A stretch of 64,000 nt of DNA from Ogataea parapolymorpha DL-1 (lineage: Eukaryota; Ascomycota; Pichiomycetes; Pichiales; Pichiaceae): the NCBI RefSeq assembly GCF_000187245.1, contig NC_027860.1:1426001-1490000 (forward strand), given 5' to 3'. The notes beneath the pieces were generated by a model. The model did not search any database and was not told where the DNA came from. It saw nothing but the letters and a program-made list of their open reading frames with translations. Both the position numbers and the translations under genes were made by a program. Shown here in pieces: positions 1-9,369 of this stretch. Each line of letters begins with the position of its first letter. Positions within the stretch are counted from its first letter, which is position 1.

Positions 1-900
1 GTTCTTCCCGTTTCCTGCATATACGAAAAATCGGGCAACGAGATTCCGTGGAGAAAAGTTAACGTCAAACACACACAGAATGAAATGCTGATAGATCTTG
101 TCGAGCGAATAAGCTGGATTGTGCCTGCAACCAGGTCCCCCAAACCTGTTTACGGTGCCTCAACGTACTACAATCTTGGGCTGAGTGCGAAAAAAAGCAA
201 ACCAGTGCTGGCTACCATAGACGGCACCGTTTACTTCAACAGCTCTCTTTCGGGAGTTCCAACTATCCAGCTGGTGCTCAATCTCAACAGGCACGATTTA
301 GGAGTCCCATCATTCCATCGGTGTGTTGAGACAGGGATATGGTCAAGCAATCCAGGTGTGGTGCAGTTCATACCTCCTGACGACAAATTCACGCTGATGA
401 AGTACAAAATCAACCTACTAGAGACGGAAACACCAGTAAACATCTGGAATTACATGGGGCTCGTGGACGTGGAGCTTGTGGGGGGACTAGGGATTGAGAG
501 AAATGAGTTTGAAATCAAACTTCAAACCAAGCTGCTCAATACTGTGAAGTTCATAGAGGATCTAAAAGTCGAGATCCACGTGCCGAAAGATCACACCGTC
601 AGGGGACTGCGCATCACCCACGGAGATTTGCAATCAAGAAACGGTGTACAAGAGTGGGTTCTCGACAAAATGCTGCCTACGGGTATCAATTGCACGTTCA
701 GGGGTCAGTTGCTTAGATCGGGCGGAGATCCATCAACATTCAAGCCAGACTTTGTGACTCTGTCGTACTCCAACAAAGGTTCGGTGCCCAGCCTAATCAA
801 AGTCGACTCAATGAAAATCATAAGCGGAGGTTCCACAAACGTCAAGCCATACAAGGGCGTCAAGTATATTACGCAAACCAATAATATTATGCATAGATAG
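1..900 (+). CDS. APM3: AP-3 adaptor complex mu subunit, 3' part
   Basis: The frame is open from base 1, so the gene begins outside the window. About 299 codons of the C-terminal mu-homology domain are present. The entry segment has the mu linker signature IPWRKVNVKHTQNE, followed by an LSGVP strand, SFHRCVE and FIPPDDKFTLMKYKI; the end reads KPYKGVKYIT. SFHxCV and the C-terminal GVKYIT fit the AP-3 mu chain better than AP-1 or AP-2. In yeasts AP-3 carries cargo such as Pho8 from Golgi to vacuole, and this domain binds tyrosine-type sorting signals. Subunit assignment is by motif memory; Apm1, Apm2 or Apm4 are less likely. Confidence 0.78.
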   Translation, partial: VLPVSCIYEKSGNEIPWRKVNVKHTQNEMLIDLVERISWIVPATRSPKPVYGASTYYNLGLSAKKSKPVLATIDGTVYFNSSLSGVPTIQLVLNLNRHDLGVPSFHRCVETGIWSSNPGVVQFIPPDDKFTLMKYKINLLETETPVNIWNYMGLVDVELVGGLGIERNEFEIKLQTKLLNTVKFIEDLKVEIHVPKDHTVRGLRITHGDLQSRNGVQEWVLDKMLPTGINCTFRGQLLRSGGDPSTFKPDFVTLSYSNKGSVPSLIKVDSMKIISGGSTNVKPYKGVKYITQTNNIMHR

Positions 901-912
901 TGGCATATTTTT

Positions 913-1539
913 CTAGTCCTCTAATAATTCTATCAGCTCGTGGAAATCGCGAATCACGTAATCTATTTGCGGAAAGTCATCAACAACCTTGGCATTGTCC
1001 TCGTGCCGGAGCAAAACCGTAGTGAACCCGGCTGCTAGTCCAGCTAGCATGTCGTCACGCGAGTCACCTACCATGACCATGTCCTTGGGCTGGAACCCCC
1101 ATGTGGCTGCTATGTGGAGCAGCGGGTCTGCAGCCGGCTTGGCGGGCCTGAAGCTGCGAGTGACAACCGGCTCGCAAAACTCGACGCCTTTCAGATGCGT
1201 TTCCAGCAGGTGGAGCACGGGCTTAATTAGGTTTCTCGTGCAAACTGTATACTTGATATTCTTGCGCGACAAAAATTGGAAAAGTTCCATGACACCTACC
1301 GTGGGCTCTGTCTTGAGCATGTAGGACTCCTCGATCTGCGCCAGCTTTTCCTCGGCGAGCTGTTTATCGTCATCGGAGAGAGTCGCCAAATGGTCCAGAA
1401 CATCGATCTTGACGTGCTCAATTTGCAGAGCACGCCGCATATCGGTGAACATTTGTGTTTGCGGGCGTGTCAGCGTACCGTCCATGTCAAAAACAACACC
1501 CTGAGGCGGGCGCAGCTTAAACGGTTTGGGCTTTATCAT
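913..1539 (-). CDS. HAD-superfamily phosphatase, YOR131C-like
   Basis: A 208-residue HAD hydrolase. Motif I is FDMDGT (nucleophile D18, acid D20), the Lys motif lies in FRPAKPAADPLLHIA, and the metal motif is MVGDSRDD. Length and sequence track S. cerevisiae YOR131C (about 218 aa), a soluble phosphatase-like protein of unproven substrate. The ATG at 1539 matches the family start. The frame stays open upstream to an in-frame ATG at 1722, which would add 61 residues rich in Arg, Ser and Tyr that could be a mitochondrial presequence; that longer form cannot be excluded. Its stop lies 12 bp past the APM3 stop, convergently. Confidence 0.8.
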   Translation of the reverse strand: MIKPKPFKLRPPQGVVFDMDGTLTRPQTQMFTDMRRALQIEHVKIDVLDHLATLSDDDKQLAEEKLAQIEESYMLKTEPTVGVMELFQFLSRKNIKYTVCTRNLIKPVLHLLETHLKGVEFCEPVVTRSFRPAKPAADPLLHIAATWGFQPKDMVMVGDSRDDMLAGLAAGFTTVLLRHEDNAKVVDDFPQIDYVIRDFHELIELLED

Positions 1540-1654
1540 GTAGTGTCGGTACAAGATTATGTGCTCGAAATTGCGTTTTCTACGTAAGCCGAACCCAAAT
1601 GCGGTGCGAGGTGTGATATATTTAGAAACATAGCAATAGCAACATGCTGATTGC

Positions 1655-1659
1655 AGGGG
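1655..1659 (+). promoter_or_regulatory. Stress-response element core AGGGG
   Basis: AGGGG lies about 145 bp upstream of the hydrophilin ATG, in the spacer shared with the divergent HAD gene. AGGGG/CCCCT is the Msn2/4-type element in S. cerevisiae. One copy of a 5-mer is weak alone, but it fits a stress-type gene with a strong TATA box. Confidence 0.35.
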
Positions 1660-1757
1660 TGTGGCGCACGAGCGTAGCAAGTATGATGAACTAAAGAGAA
1701 ATTTCCCCAGATGACCTTCCATACTTGCTTTCTGAGGCAACAAGCAATTGCCGAAAC

Positions 1758-1767
1758 TATATAAATA
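1758..1767 (+). promoter_or_regulatory. TATA box of the hydrophilin gene
   Basis: TATATAAATA sits 35-44 bp before the ATG at 1802. A strong consensus TATA is typical of highly inducible stress genes in budding yeast. Confidence 0.6.
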
Positions 1768-1801
1768 CCTATGGTCTTCCTTAATTTAGTCCAAGTACAA
1801 A

Positions 1802-2224
1802 ATGTCTAATCTCGTGAACAAACTTACGGATAAGCTTTCAGGCAACCACCACCACGACCAACAAGGTGACGATTACGACGACTTCCAGAGTTCTGGTCGC
1901 GGCGGAGGCTCCAACTACGGCCAAGGCCAAACTGGCCAGCATGGCGGCAATCAATATGGTGGCAGCGGTAGCTACGACCAATATGGTTCACAAGGTGGCC
2001 AGGGTGGCCGTGGAGGCCAAGGCTATGGAAGCCAACAAAATTACGGGGAAAATTACTCCGGTAGCGGTGGAGACAGTAATTTTTCTGACGAATACGACAA
2101 CCAATTGAACGACAGGGTGCGGAACAAGATGGGTGACGAGTACACAAACGATGAATGGAGTGGCAACCGTCACGCCCAGGGATTCGATAGCAGCGGCGTG
2201 AAAACTAAGGACCAAAAGTGGTAA
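1802..2224 (+). CDS. GRE1/SIP18-type hydrophilin (stress protein)
   Basis: A 140-residue, very hydrophilic protein. The N-terminus MSNLVNKLTDKLSGN closely resembles that of S. cerevisiae Gre1 and Sip18, the desiccation-induced hydrophilins. The middle (about 30-90) is Gly/Gln/Ser/Tyr-rich with GGQ, YGS and QYG repeats; the tail is acidic and ends in KDQKW. There is no signal peptide or membrane segment. Hydrophilins protect other proteins and membranes during drying and osmotic stress. A strong TATA box and a nearby AGGGG fit stress induction. Low-complexity sequence limits homology claims; the N-terminal match is the main support. It converges with the RGT1-like gene, 38 bp away. Confidence 0.72.
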   Translation: MSNLVNKLTDKLSGNHHHDQQGDDYDDFQSSGRGGGSNYGQGQTGQHGGNQYGGSGSYDQYGSQGGQGGRGGQGYGSQQNYGENYSGSGGDSNFSDEYDNQLNDRVRNKMGDEYTNDEWSGNRHAQGFDSSGVKTKDQKW

Positions 2225-2262
2225 ATTGTTTATTGATGAATTATGAATGTTCTTTTCTTTTT

Positions 2263-4566
2263 TTATGAATACCATCCTTCGAAGTAATCTTTGGTGAGGG
2301 TGGAATGCAGTAGAGAACTGGACTGGCGACACCAGTTCTGCAGTAGGAGAAGTTTGTCGGTCGAGGCAGAGAGCGATAGCGTTTCTGCTGTCCTATTCTT
2401 TAACGTTGAAATTAATACCTTGAGGAATGGGATGGAGGAGCGGAGGCAACGAAGTCTCTCAATATTCGCATCTATCGTGTCTATTAATTTTGCAAGTCTA
2501 TCTTTGAAATCGTCGTTGTTGATGGTAATGTTGAAGCTGATGAGAGAAGAAATGAGCGACTTCAAGGAAAGAAGAATTTTGAAGCATTTCAAGACGTATA
2601 GGGGTAGAAGGGGTTGAATTTTCAACAGCTCAAGATCGTCCACCTGCTCGTCAATTAGGTAGATGAGTCTTTTGCAGAGCTTTGAAAATTCCAATTGCAG
2701 ATCGAAAACAAAATCGTCTGCCTCTGGGTTTCGTACACTGTCCAGCGAGGAACTAAAATTCTGAATCAGATAACAAATTTCACTTTCTGCCTCCAGAATG
2801 CTTAAGAATTTGTATTTGTCGTTCAAAAGATAGAGTTTGGACTGCTTGGGCACGCTGATTGTAGGGTCTGTAGGAGGTAAAAGCAGAAGATTTAATCCAA
2901 CGGTCACGTATTCTAATGACTCCGATTCCGAGGCTTTCAAATTCTTTGCATACTCGTGAAGATAAGATTGACTAAACGCTAGACTTGTATTTCTCGGGGT
3001 TCCAAAAGACAATGCGAATATGTTGTCCAAGACGACCAAATGCATGAACGCACGGAAAAGTGGGGATGACGATGGTTCCTTGTAGATTTTCCAGTCATTG
3101 AATATCGAAAACGAAATAGTAAATCCTATGGAGTATTCGTGACCAGATAAAATCACGGTGTAATTGAGTAGCACTAAGGTAAGCAGAAACAATGCTTTGG
3201 CATGAACATTGTTGTTAATGAAGGATTTGGATGCATAAATTAAGGATATCTGCTGGAAGCTTGAAACGATAACATTAAAGTCAAAGTTAGCATCCACAGA
3301 ATTGAGAACTTGAAGTGAGTAATTGAATAGTTCCAAAACAGTGGCATATTCATCCGTCTGAAGTTGCTCGAGACTTTCCTGTATTTGTCGTTTTTCCATC
3401 AGAATTGGATATTGTGAATGGAATTTGCTGAAATAGATGTCCAAATTATGATCAATCGACTTCAAAAGGTGAGCAGTTTTGAACTGGGGTGCAGGGATCG
3501 CTAGTCGAGAAAAGTTTTGGTTCAAACTCTGCAAACTATTGTGAGAAGGCACGGGGCTCACTGTACCCTCCTTAGAGCGAGTAGAAACAAGGGGCACTTG
3601 GAAGCTTGGCCTTGCAAGCCGGGAGGAGTTGTTGTTTAAGAACTCATCTTCAGAATCTGATGTCGGCAAATTATCCAGACCAAAACTAGGAGCCAGTTTA
3701 GGTGAATTGCCTTGAATGGATGGCCGGGCAGAAAGGGGAAAGGAACCACTAATTGAGGACGAAACAGAATCAATGGAGTCTCTTCTGCCTTCGAATGTTG
3801 GCATTTCGTAGGGGACTTTCCAAAACATAGGCTGCTGGCGAGTTGTCTGACCTGCCGAGGTTAGGGACGAGGATCTGCCACGCAAAGGTGGCAAAATATG
3901 GGTGTTGAGAGGAGGCAAGATAACCTGGGGACTTTGCGAAGTCTGATAAGCGGGCGTTCCGCTCCCAGAGCTTGAGTTTGGCGAGAATAATGGAGCATGC
4001 TGCTGGCCTGGAGAAAGCTGTTGTTGTCCTATTCCTTGAAGCTGCGGGTAGCTGCCATGAGACGGGATACGCGGTCTTGGCGAGGTTTTTCCTGCCGACT
4101 GGCTGCTGCTATCTCCATTGAATTTTGTATAACCTTTCGATGGGCCTCGTTTCATGGGCACTCGGGTAAACAAACACACGTCGCCGCTCTTTTCGCAATT
4201 TGAGCACATCTTTGTCACATGAGTGTTTGTGTGGTCAAGTAAAGCATCGCAACGTATCTTCTTGCGGCGGCATTCGTCGCATGCCCGTGAAACCTTCGAC
4301 CTCTTGCGTGGGGGCACTTCTGAATTAGGAGAACCTTGCCCTTGAGTCTTGTATTCCTGCTCCTGGACTTCGTCCCTCACAGTAGAGCTTCCAGCGACGG
4401 ATGTGGCCATGGATGACGCGGAAGACGATGAACCATCTTTGCGGGAGTCCTGAATGGCCGCCTGGACAGGTTCAGAGGCACTAGGGCTCCTAGAATTGTC
4501 GAGGCCGGCTATGTGGGGAGATTCACGGGGACCTTCCGCTTGCGAAAGCGGCTCCACGGAATCCAT
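2263..4566 (-). CDS. RGT1: Zn2Cys6 transcription factor, RGT1-like
   Basis: A 767-residue regulator with a binuclear zinc cluster at C96, C99, C106, C121, C124 and C131, followed by VPMKRGPSKGYTK, the signature after the cluster in Rgt1 and its paralogue Eds1. The linker between Cys 3 and 4 is long (14 residues). The flanks are Ser/Pro/Gln-rich and disordered; residues about 370-650 are helical like a fungal TF middle domain. Rgt1 represses hexose-transporter genes when glucose is absent, acting with Mth1/Std1 and Ssn6-Tup1. A hexose-transporter-like gene lies at 51.6 kb. The Rgt1 versus Eds1 assignment, and function in this species, are inferred. Confidence 0.75.
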   Translation of the reverse strand: MDSVEPLSQAEGPRESPHIAGLDNSRSPSASEPVQAAIQDSRKDGSSSSASSMATSVAGSSTVRDEVQEQEYKTQGQGSPNSEVPPRKRSKVSRACDECRRKKIRCDALLDHTNTHVTKMCSNCEKSGDVCLFTRVPMKRGPSKGYTKFNGDSSSQSAGKTSPRPRIPSHGSYPQLQGIGQQQLSPGQQHAPLFSPNSSSGSGTPAYQTSQSPQVILPPLNTHILPPLRGRSSSLTSAGQTTRQQPMFWKVPYEMPTFEGRRDSIDSVSSSISGSFPLSARPSIQGNSPKLAPSFGLDNLPTSDSEDEFLNNNSSRLARPSFQVPLVSTRSKEGTVSPVPSHNSLQSLNQNFSRLAIPAPQFKTAHLLKSIDHNLDIYFSKFHSQYPILMEKRQIQESLEQLQTDEYATVLELFNYSLQVLNSVDANFDFNVIVSSFQQISLIYASKSFINNNVHAKALFLLTLVLLNYTVILSGHEYSIGFTISFSIFNDWKIYKEPSSSPLFRAFMHLVVLDNIFALSFGTPRNTSLAFSQSYLHEYAKNLKASESESLEYVTVGLNLLLLPPTDPTISVPKQSKLYLLNDKYKFLSILEAESEICYLIQNFSSSLDSVRNPEADDFVFDLQLEFSKLCKRLIYLIDEQVDDLELLKIQPLLPLYVLKCFKILLSLKSLISSLISFNITINNDDFKDRLAKLIDTIDANIERLRCLRSSIPFLKVLISTLKNRTAETLSLSASTDKLLLLQNWCRQSSSLLHSTLTKDYFEGWYS

Positions 4567-5140
4567 TGCTTATAGTCTGTGTAAAAGTTACAGGTGGGCC
4601 AATATAGACCTCACTAATAAACAGATTGAACTGGGACGAAACTCAAAACTATTCCAATGTATTTTTTTCTTTGTTTTTCAGGTCATGGGGCTAAGGTTCC
4701 CCAGGTTCTCCACATGGTGGTGTAAGGGTGTAAGCTACAGCGATGCACGCACAAGTTGTGGGGTGCCTAGCGGTGGAAAACAGAACGAAAGCGGTGAACT
4801 AGATGTCTGAGTCGTCCGTGGATGATGTCAGCAAAGGCTGTAGTTGTCAATTGGCTGATTATTTTGGCCCAAGATAGCGCTGCCAAAAATGCGCACTGTG
4901 TGCTACCCTGAGAGATGGGAACCCCGGAATTGCGTGGTTAAGCTGCACTGCCATCAGACGGGAAAAAATTAAACTTCCGAAGAAAAACTTGCCGAAACGT
5001 TACATAATCATGATTTTTGGAGGAGTTGGGTCTAATAATTATCTTTGAGGTTTAATAATTCGGTATTACTGCTCGGTGAATTCCTTTTTGGGACTGAATC
5101 ACAACGGTCTTCGTACATACTACTGCACGCAAGCAACATC
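4567..5140. other. Divergent promoter between two Zn2Cys6 regulators
   Basis: 574 bp separate the start codons of two divergently transcribed zinc-cluster genes. I see AT-rich runs and no credible ORF, tRNA or repeat. The length is generous for this compact region and suggests regulated expression of one or both genes. Confidence 0.6.
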
Positions 5141-7504
5141 ATGGAGGGTGAGAGGCCTGCCAAGAAGAGACGGCGAACTCCATATTCGTGTTTGAGTTGT
5201 CGTCGAAGGAAGGTCAAGTGCAATAGAGTTCGGCCGATATGTAATCGGTGCACAATTTCCAATCTGAAATGCGAGTACGATGGCCCTGAGGCCTGGGCTC
5301 CTTCAGGGGTTTCCGAATCTCCTGCTGCGCCATCTAATGGTGTTCCCGTTAGTGTTTTAAACTTCAAATCCGATGTTACGGAGAATCCTGTCATCAATCA
5401 ATTGCCTCGAGCCCCACAAACCAGCGTTTCGGAGCAGGCCTCACTGATCTACGAAATAGGCGATTTGCGAATGAAACTTGCGTCCATGGAGGCCAGGCTA
5501 TTTACGATTATGCCTGAGTCGCAAGAGACGGTGAGCTTCATTCAGGCTGAACCAAACCCTAATACAGCCCTGCACATGGCTAAGAAAAATCGGTTTATAT
5601 GCGGAGGCTCTTTTCAGCGGAATAAAATCTGGCGGGGTGACCCGTTTGCCTGCCAGCTATTCGACGATATGCGTCGCTACAAGGAAGTCATCAAGGCTGA
5701 GATGCTGGCGATGTCCAAGACTGAGAGTCCGAACGATTTACAGCGGCAGGTGAGGATGCGCAAGAAAGGCCAGAAAAGGTTTATTCTGGAGGAAGGCGAG
5801 CAGTTGTCACTCAAATCGCAGATGGAGGCTGCGTTGCCGGCCAAGGAGACCATTCTACGCCATGTTAATTATTACTTGCGGACGATTCATCCTTTATTCC
5901 CCGTGCTCTTGGAAGAAGAGTTTGTGGCCAGCGTCAATCGCATTGTGCAAGAAGAAAAAGGGCGCTGTGCGTTGCATTTGGCCCAAAAATCTGACTATCT
6001 TGTTACGGCAGCGTTGCTTTTGGTGATGCGCTTTTCCTACCAGTCCTTATTTCTGAAACACCAGGTCGGTGCCCCGTTGAACGGGGATGAGCTGGTTCTC
6101 ATCCAGCAGCCTATAAATGCAGACGTCATCAATATGGTCAACTATGCGCTGTTTGAGTCCAATTTTTTGCGCAAAACCAGCATCGAGTCGTTGCAGGCAC
6201 TCATGCTACTTCGATTCTACCAGATCACATGCCAAGAGGACGGGGACGGAGGTGATGGCACTGACGGCTACAATATAAATGGTCTCATTTGTCAGATTGC
6301 TCTAGGAATGGGCATCAACAGACCGCTCAGATGTCCTGTGTGGGATAAGAAGGCCTCTAAATTTTACCACCCACAGAATCAACGGTTGCAACTACTCTGG
6401 CAAAGACTTTGGTGGACATTATTGGAAATGGACATGGAACATTCAGTTTTGTACGGCAAGATGCCGATTCTACTACTCGAAAACAGCGATCATGGACCGG
6501 CCACAGTAAGTGACTCGGATATCATCACCGATCGCATAGGCAAAATGAAGATCCTATTTCCGTTTTTACAAAAATTGCTTGTGCAGATCCATCAAGTACG
6601 CGAAAAGCCACGTGTGGTCGACCTCATGTCAGCGGTCAGTTTCCTGGACTCGCAACGAGGGCTTTTTCAATATAACGGCTATTTTCAGGATCCTTACATG
6701 CCACTTCTTTCAACTATTTCGAACGTGAAGTGCGAGATCCATCTCAACATGCTTGTTTTCATGATTAATTGCTACCTAATGCTTCATTTTGAGCGCAACA
6801 GAAAAATCGCCAATTATGCTGTCACTTTACAGGCTACTGTTACAATCTTTTTGCGAAATCTGGATCTCACATTCAGATCATTCAATCGATTGAAAACCGA
6901 TTTCGCCTCTCACATAATGTATGTTATTCACCCGATGGCTACCTGCGTCTACAAAAGTATACAATTTTTGGTTTACCTTGGAGTCCGGTTACTCTCAATG
7001 CAAACGAAAAACAACGAGACGCAACCGCTTGTCACAGAGCTGCTGCAGACAGTGGTGGCAATCATGCGTAACTGTGTGAAGCTGCTTGCCATTATGGGGG
7101 ATCAGGATTACCTTTGTTACCGGCTGTATGAAACGTATAGCTATTTGATGCTAATCTTGGAGAATAAAGGAGAGCCAGTGTTCAATCTCAAAAACCCGGC
7201 TCTGGAAACTGCTCCAAACCTGCTTGCCTCTATTACCATGCAACAACTCAAAGATATCAACAGCCAGCTCTCAGAATTCACGAAATCGCCGCATTTTGTA
7301 GCTGTCACAGAATATGCGCTGTTCTGGCCCGCCAACGAGACGGAGGACTCTCTCTTCCAAAAATTTCAAAGGTCGATCGACGCGACTATGCCGTCCTCCG
7401 AGCTCGATATCTGGAATGACTGGATTGTGAAAACAAATATCTTTGAGGACTACGAGGGACTGTTCGACGACTTGCAGCTGCCTGTCGACCTTAATTACAT
7501 GTAA
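5141..7504 (+). CDS. Zn2Cys6 transcription factor, function unknown
   Basis: A 787-residue protein from the ATG at 5141; the frame extends upstream, but MEGERPAKKRRR directly before the zinc cluster is the natural start. The cluster has canonical C-X2-C-X6-C-X6-C-X2-C-X6-C spacing (SCLSCRRRKVKCN ... ICNRC). A fungal-specific TF middle domain covers about residues 230-600, recognisable by YYLRTIHPLFPVLLEEEF and QLLWQRLWWTLLEMDMEHS. This domain is common to many regulators of metabolism; I cannot assign a pathway or orthologue. It converges with the small membrane-protein gene, 10 bp from stop to stop. Confidence 0.85.
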   Translation: MEGERPAKKRRRTPYSCLSCRRRKVKCNRVRPICNRCTISNLKCEYDGPEAWAPSGVSESPAAPSNGVPVSVLNFKSDVTENPVINQLPRAPQTSVSEQASLIYEIGDLRMKLASMEARLFTIMPESQETVSFIQAEPNPNTALHMAKKNRFICGGSFQRNKIWRGDPFACQLFDDMRRYKEVIKAEMLAMSKTESPNDLQRQVRMRKKGQKRFILEEGEQLSLKSQMEAALPAKETILRHVNYYLRTIHPLFPVLLEEEFVASVNRIVQEEKGRCALHLAQKSDYLVTAALLLVMRFSYQSLFLKHQVGAPLNGDELVLIQQPINADVINMVNYALFESNFLRKTSIESLQALMLLRFYQITCQEDGDGGDGTDGYNINGLICQIALGMGINRPLRCPVWDKKASKFYHPQNQRLQLLWQRLWWTLLEMDMEHSVLYGKMPILLLENSDHGPATVSDSDIITDRIGKMKILFPFLQKLLVQIHQVREKPRVVDLMSAVSFLDSQRGLFQYNGYFQDPYMPLLSTISNVKCEIHLNMLVFMINCYLMLHFERNRKIANYAVTLQATVTIFLRNLDLTFRSFNRLKTDFASHIMYVIHPMATCVYKSIQFLVYLGVRLLSMQTKNNETQPLVTELLQTVVAIMRNCVKLLAIMGDQDYLCYRLYETYSYLMLILENKGEPVFNLKNPALETAPNLLASITMQQLKDINSQLSEFTKSPHFVAVTEYALFWPANETEDSLFQKFQRSIDATMPSSELDIWNDWIVKTNIFEDYEGLFDDLQLPVDLNYM

Positions 7505-7514
7505 GTCAGAGTAT

Positions 7515-7874
7515 TTATGTTCTAGGTAACCGCACGCCTTCCTGTTCTTGCGTATAGCTGCCACTGATCACGCTGTCCTCTATAAGCTGTTGTCGACGGA
7601 CTTCCTCTTCGCGACGCACCACGTTCTCAAATTCAAGCACAGCACGCTCGGTACGGAAAGATGCCGCTGCGGCAATCCAAATGGTGTGGTAGAAAATGCG
7701 GATCCGCAATCCGAAAGCTCGATAGAATGGAGACCTCCACCTAAGAAGCAATTCCGATGGAACTGAGATCAGCGCTCCGTACATGCCGCCAATAAAGATA
7801 GATTTGAGGATCACCGACCGTAATCGGTCAATGCGCTCCTCTGAGTGGTGTGCAAGCTTTCGTTGGGTGGACAT
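7515..7874 (-). CDS. Small membrane protein, possibly Rcf2/Rcf3-like
   Basis: A 119-residue protein with two hydrophobic segments, about residues 24-44 (IFIGGMYGALISVPSELLL) and 58-72, then a charged helical tail rich in Arg and Glu. The two-helix pattern followed by an FExx motif recalls the N-terminal part of the yeast respiratory supercomplex factors Rcf2/Rcf3, but no diagnostic motif proves this. ATG at 7874. It is read in the same direction as UBC7, 62 bp downstream of it. Membrane location is predicted; function is unknown. Confidence 0.6.
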   Translation of the reverse strand: MSTQRKLAHHSEERIDRLRSVILKSIFIGGMYGALISVPSELLLRWRSPFYRAFGLRIRIFYHTIWIAAAASFRTERAVLEFENVVRREEEVRRQQLIEDSVISGSYTQEQEGVRLPRT

Positions 7875-7936
7875 AATTGATAATGGAAATAAGTAAAATA
7901 AATTAAATCCCGAGTGGTGTGGATCGACGCGTCGGT

Positions 7937-8440
7937 TTAGTCCAGAGATTTAAGCACCTGGGCCCGAACAATCTCATCGAACTTGTCGCGGTTCTCACGC
8001 CAAAGCTTTGCAGCGTCGATGTTGGCGGGAGAATTTGGGTTCGGTTCAGCCAGCATCGAGCACACACTAAGGAGGATCTTCTCCACGCTTTGCAAAGGGC
8101 CCCACCTCTCGTCTGCCGACTCGTACTGTAGTGGGTCGTCTCCTGGCGGATGCAAGATGCTGATGCACACGGTGCCGTCTTTATAGATGTTTGGGTGAAG
8201 GATCTCGGATGTGAACTTCATCTTGGGCGGGGACAGGGGATAATCTGCCGGGAAATCCATCTCCGCTTCGAACACACCGTTTTCATAAACTGTACCGGGA
8301 GGACCTTCCAAAATACAGCGCCATCTGAAAAGGTTGTCTTCCGTAATGGGGCCTGCAACAATGCCATCGGTCGGGGATTTCAGAAGCTCTTGGAATTCCT
8401 TCAACAGACGGCGCTGTGCTGTGGAGATCTTGGGTGCCAT
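7937..8440 (-). CDS. UBC7: Ubiquitin-conjugating enzyme E2, Ubc7 type
   Basis: A 167-residue UBC-fold protein. HPN is at 82-84 and the catalytic cysteine is C92 in [10 protein letters not shown]. The acidic insertion after it ([19 protein letters not shown]) is the hallmark of the Ubc7/UBE2G class. Length equals S. cerevisiae Ubc7 (165 aa). Ubc7 works at the ER with Cue1 and the ligases Hrd1 and Doa10 in degradation of misfolded proteins. It is divergent from the copper-regulator gene with only 98 bp between starts, including an AT-rich TATA-like stretch. Confidence 0.93.
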   Translation of the reverse strand: MAPKISTAQRRLLKEFQELLKSPTDGIVAGPITEDNLFRWRCILEGPPGTVYENGVFEAEMDFPADYPLSPPKMKFTSEILHPNIYKDGTVCISILHPPGDDPLQYESADERWGPLQSVEKILLSVCSMLAEPNPNSPANIDAAKLWRENRDKFDEIVRAQVLKSLD

Positions 8441-8538
8441 CTAATATTTATCTGAAAACTACAAAAAGACACAGCCCGGATATATATATTTATTTGGCCG
8501 AGCAAATTTCTTGTTCGGATGAAAATTATATCACTGGT

Positions 8539-9369
8539 ATGATTTTGGTGGATGGGGACAAGTATGCCTGCGAACAGTGCATCAGGGGCCACAGATCGTC
8601 GCAGTGCCAGCACATAAAACGCCATTTGGTGCTGGTGAGGTCGCGTGGGCGTCCTGCCACCGATTCCTCAAAGAGAATAGCCATTATGGGAGAACAGCTT
8701 CTACCTGCTGACCCACAACACGACAATCACGAACATTGGGGGTGTTCGCAATCCCACAATTCAGAGAACTCTGTTATTGTGCTGAAAGCCAACAAACGAC
8801 AGGTGTTCAACGTTTCCAAGAAGTCTCTGAGGCTACTGGATCCGGTCATAGAAGTGCCCAATAAAGAGGCAGGCCTCGAGCTGATTTCAAAGAGAAGTCA
8901 TGGGCGCGGTAACTGCCGGTCAAAAAGAGCGAGAACGCAGCCAGAGCAGCAGCCCATGACATACGACATGTTTCTGACAGAGTCATGTACGGTGCCAGGA
9001 TCTTGCCTGTGCGAGCCCGATGCCTGCACATGCCACTTCTGTCAAGTACACAACCAGGGAGTGCCCCCTGACCCACCCACAGTCACGTGTGGCAAGGTGG
9101 AAGTCCAGCCAGAGCCGATCAGCAGCGGCAACGGCATTTTTGAGGAGGAGTGCTGTTGTGCGGACGACGATTGTGGCTGCTACAACTGCGAAAAGCACGG
9201 GATTGTGAACGGTCAGAAGATGGGGCTACAGGAAGCCGCTCTCAGTTTCCTTAATAGTCTGGACATCAGCCAGCTGGACTTTGACTGCTGCTGTCCAGAC
9301 GACGCGTGCAATTGCACCAATTGTTTTAAACACGGGAGATTCCAAAATGAGTCTCTATACGGTTCATAG
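8539..9369 (+). CDS. MAC1: Copper-fist transcription factor, MAC1-like
   Basis: 276 residues from the ATG at 8539. The copper fist begins at residue 1: zinc ligands C11, C14, C23 and H25 are in place and RGRP at 36-39 supplies the minor-groove contact. The C-terminal half carries three copies of C-X-C-X4-C-X-C-X2-C-X2-H (starting CLCEPDAC, CCCADDDC and CCCPDDAC). This is the Mac1 copper-sensing motif, of which S. cerevisiae Mac1 has two. Mac1 activates copper and iron uptake genes under copper starvation, and Cu(I) binding to the repeats silences it. The Cys residues after RGRP found in Ace1 are absent. Its last 6 bases overlap the end of the convergent FMS1-like gene. Confidence 0.85.
   Translation: MILVDGDKYACEQCIRGHRSSQCQHIKRHLVLVRSRGRPATDSSKRIAIMGEQLLPADPQHDNHEHWGCSQSHNSENSVIVLKANKRQVFNVSKKSLRLLDPVIEVPNKEAGLELISKRSHGRGNCRSKRARTQPEQQPMTYDMFLTESCTVPGSCLCEPDACTCHFCQVHNQGVPPDPPTVTCGKVEVQPEPISSGNGIFEEECCCADDDCGCYNCEKHGIVNGQKMGLQEAALSFLNSLDISQLDFDCCCPDDACNCTNCFKHGRFQNESLYGS

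Noticed and set aside
913..1743. 276-residue version of the HAD phosphatase
   Set aside because: The first codon is TTG; family length supports 1539. An intermediate ATG at 1722 is possible and is noted in the feature.
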